This document shows, piece after piece, positions 5,324 through 5,558 of a stretch of 5,558 nt of DNA. The position numbers and the translations under genes were made by a program. Source of the stretch: an uncultured Campylobacter sp. (GTDB lineage Bacteria > Campylobacterota > Campylobacteria > Campylobacterales > Campylobacteraceae); assembly GCA_900772495.1 (NCBI GenBank), contig CAAHEJ010000115.1:1-5558 (forward strand), written 5' to 3'. Position 1 is the first letter of the stretch. Each line of letters opens with the position of its first letter. The notes beneath the pieces were generated by a model. The model ran no database searches. It was not told the DNA's origin and saw only the letters and a program-made list of their open reading frames with translations.

Positions 5324-5558
5324 ATGCGTTTTGAGTTAGGACAAAAGATAATCGATAAGATTAGAAAGCCGTTTATAAGGGTAAAATGGCGTGAAGTAGT
5401 CAAAAAAAGAGAAATTGATATGAAATTCAAGTTAAAAGAGTTCATAGATGTTTATAATAACCTACTTGATGATGATTACTCCAAACAAACTTATTTGAAT
5501 GTTTTGCAGTATAGGCTTAATCACAATTTTGGATTAGAAAGTGCTTTACAAAGTCCAA
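5324..5558 (+). CDS. Probable FkbM-family methyltransferase, N-terminal part
   Basis: The frame opens at ATG 5324, five bases after AAGGAG (5313-5318), and runs off the window after 78 codons without a stop. The first 35 residues are basic and amphipathic. Residues about 39-65 (EFIDVYNNLLDDDYSKQTYLNVLQYRL, in part) match the lead-in of many FkbM methyltransferases, where a Y-x-x-L-x-D-x-x-S-K-x-T/L-hydrophobic-Y-R-L segment precedes the Rossmann domain. The SAM-binding motif would lie beyond the edge, so the call rests on the lead-in and the glycan context. It sits 17 bases after the aminotransferase and is very probably cotranscribed. FkbM enzymes O-methylate sugars and other small molecules. 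A glycosyltransferase or other glycan gene cannot be excluded. Confidence 0.6.
   Translation, partial: MRFELGQKIIDKIRKPFIRVKWREVVKKREIDMKFKLKEFIDVYNNLLDDDYSKQTYLNVLQYRLNHNFGLESALQSP

Overview
The window looks like the chromosome of a Campylobacter or a close relative in the Campylobacterota. It is AT-rich, with very frequent AAATTT/TAAATTT words. It has AAGGAG ribosome binding sites and extended -10 promoters (TGnTATAAT) without a clear -35 box. Its ArgD, RF1 and S20 proteins have the Campylobacter type of sequence. I could run no database search, so the genus is a judgement from recognised protein sequence and promoter style.

Positions 1-1494 are accessory and partly decayed. An intact plus-strand gene (31-807) encodes a four-segment membrane protein with a small OB-fold/cold-shock-like N-terminal domain. 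It is followed by a strong hairpin with two alternative pairing partners (812-850). Next comes a broken Sel1-type cysteine-rich repeat gene (870-1129) with an in-frame TAA, then a frame change, then truncation. Fused to it is the remnant of a second gene that resembles a bacterial PH-like domain (about 1130-1358). An imperfect 20-bp direct repeat lies across the junction. The interval from 1359 to 1494 separates this plus-strand block from the convergent housekeeping operon and holds no gene I can support.

Positions 1495-4020 are a compact minus-strand operon transcribed rpsT -> prfA -> argD: ribosomal protein S20, peptide chain release factor 1 and acetylornithine aminotransferase. The gaps are 1 bp and 8 bp. 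prfA has no visible Shine-Dalgarno and probably depends on ribosomes finishing rpsT. prfA ends in TAG, a stop that only RF1 reads, and that TAG overlaps the argD ribosome binding site.

Positions 4021-4181 form a divergent promoter region with one extended -10 box facing each way and AT-rich palindromic and tandem repeats between them. The plus-strand unit that starts here encodes a DegT/DnrJ/EryC1/StrS nucleotide-sugar aminotransferase with a TTG start (4182-5306). It is followed by the N-terminus of a probable FkbM-type methyltransferase that runs off the window (from 5324). Together they look like the start of a surface-glycan (LOS, capsule or flagellar sugar) modification locus beside core translation genes.

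I see no CRISPR array, tRNA, rRNA, insertion sequence or convincing new defence system. The most interesting items are the layered pseudogene with a correctly phased slippery heptamer, the RF1 stop-codon and start-site arrangement, and the OB-fold/membrane fusion protein.
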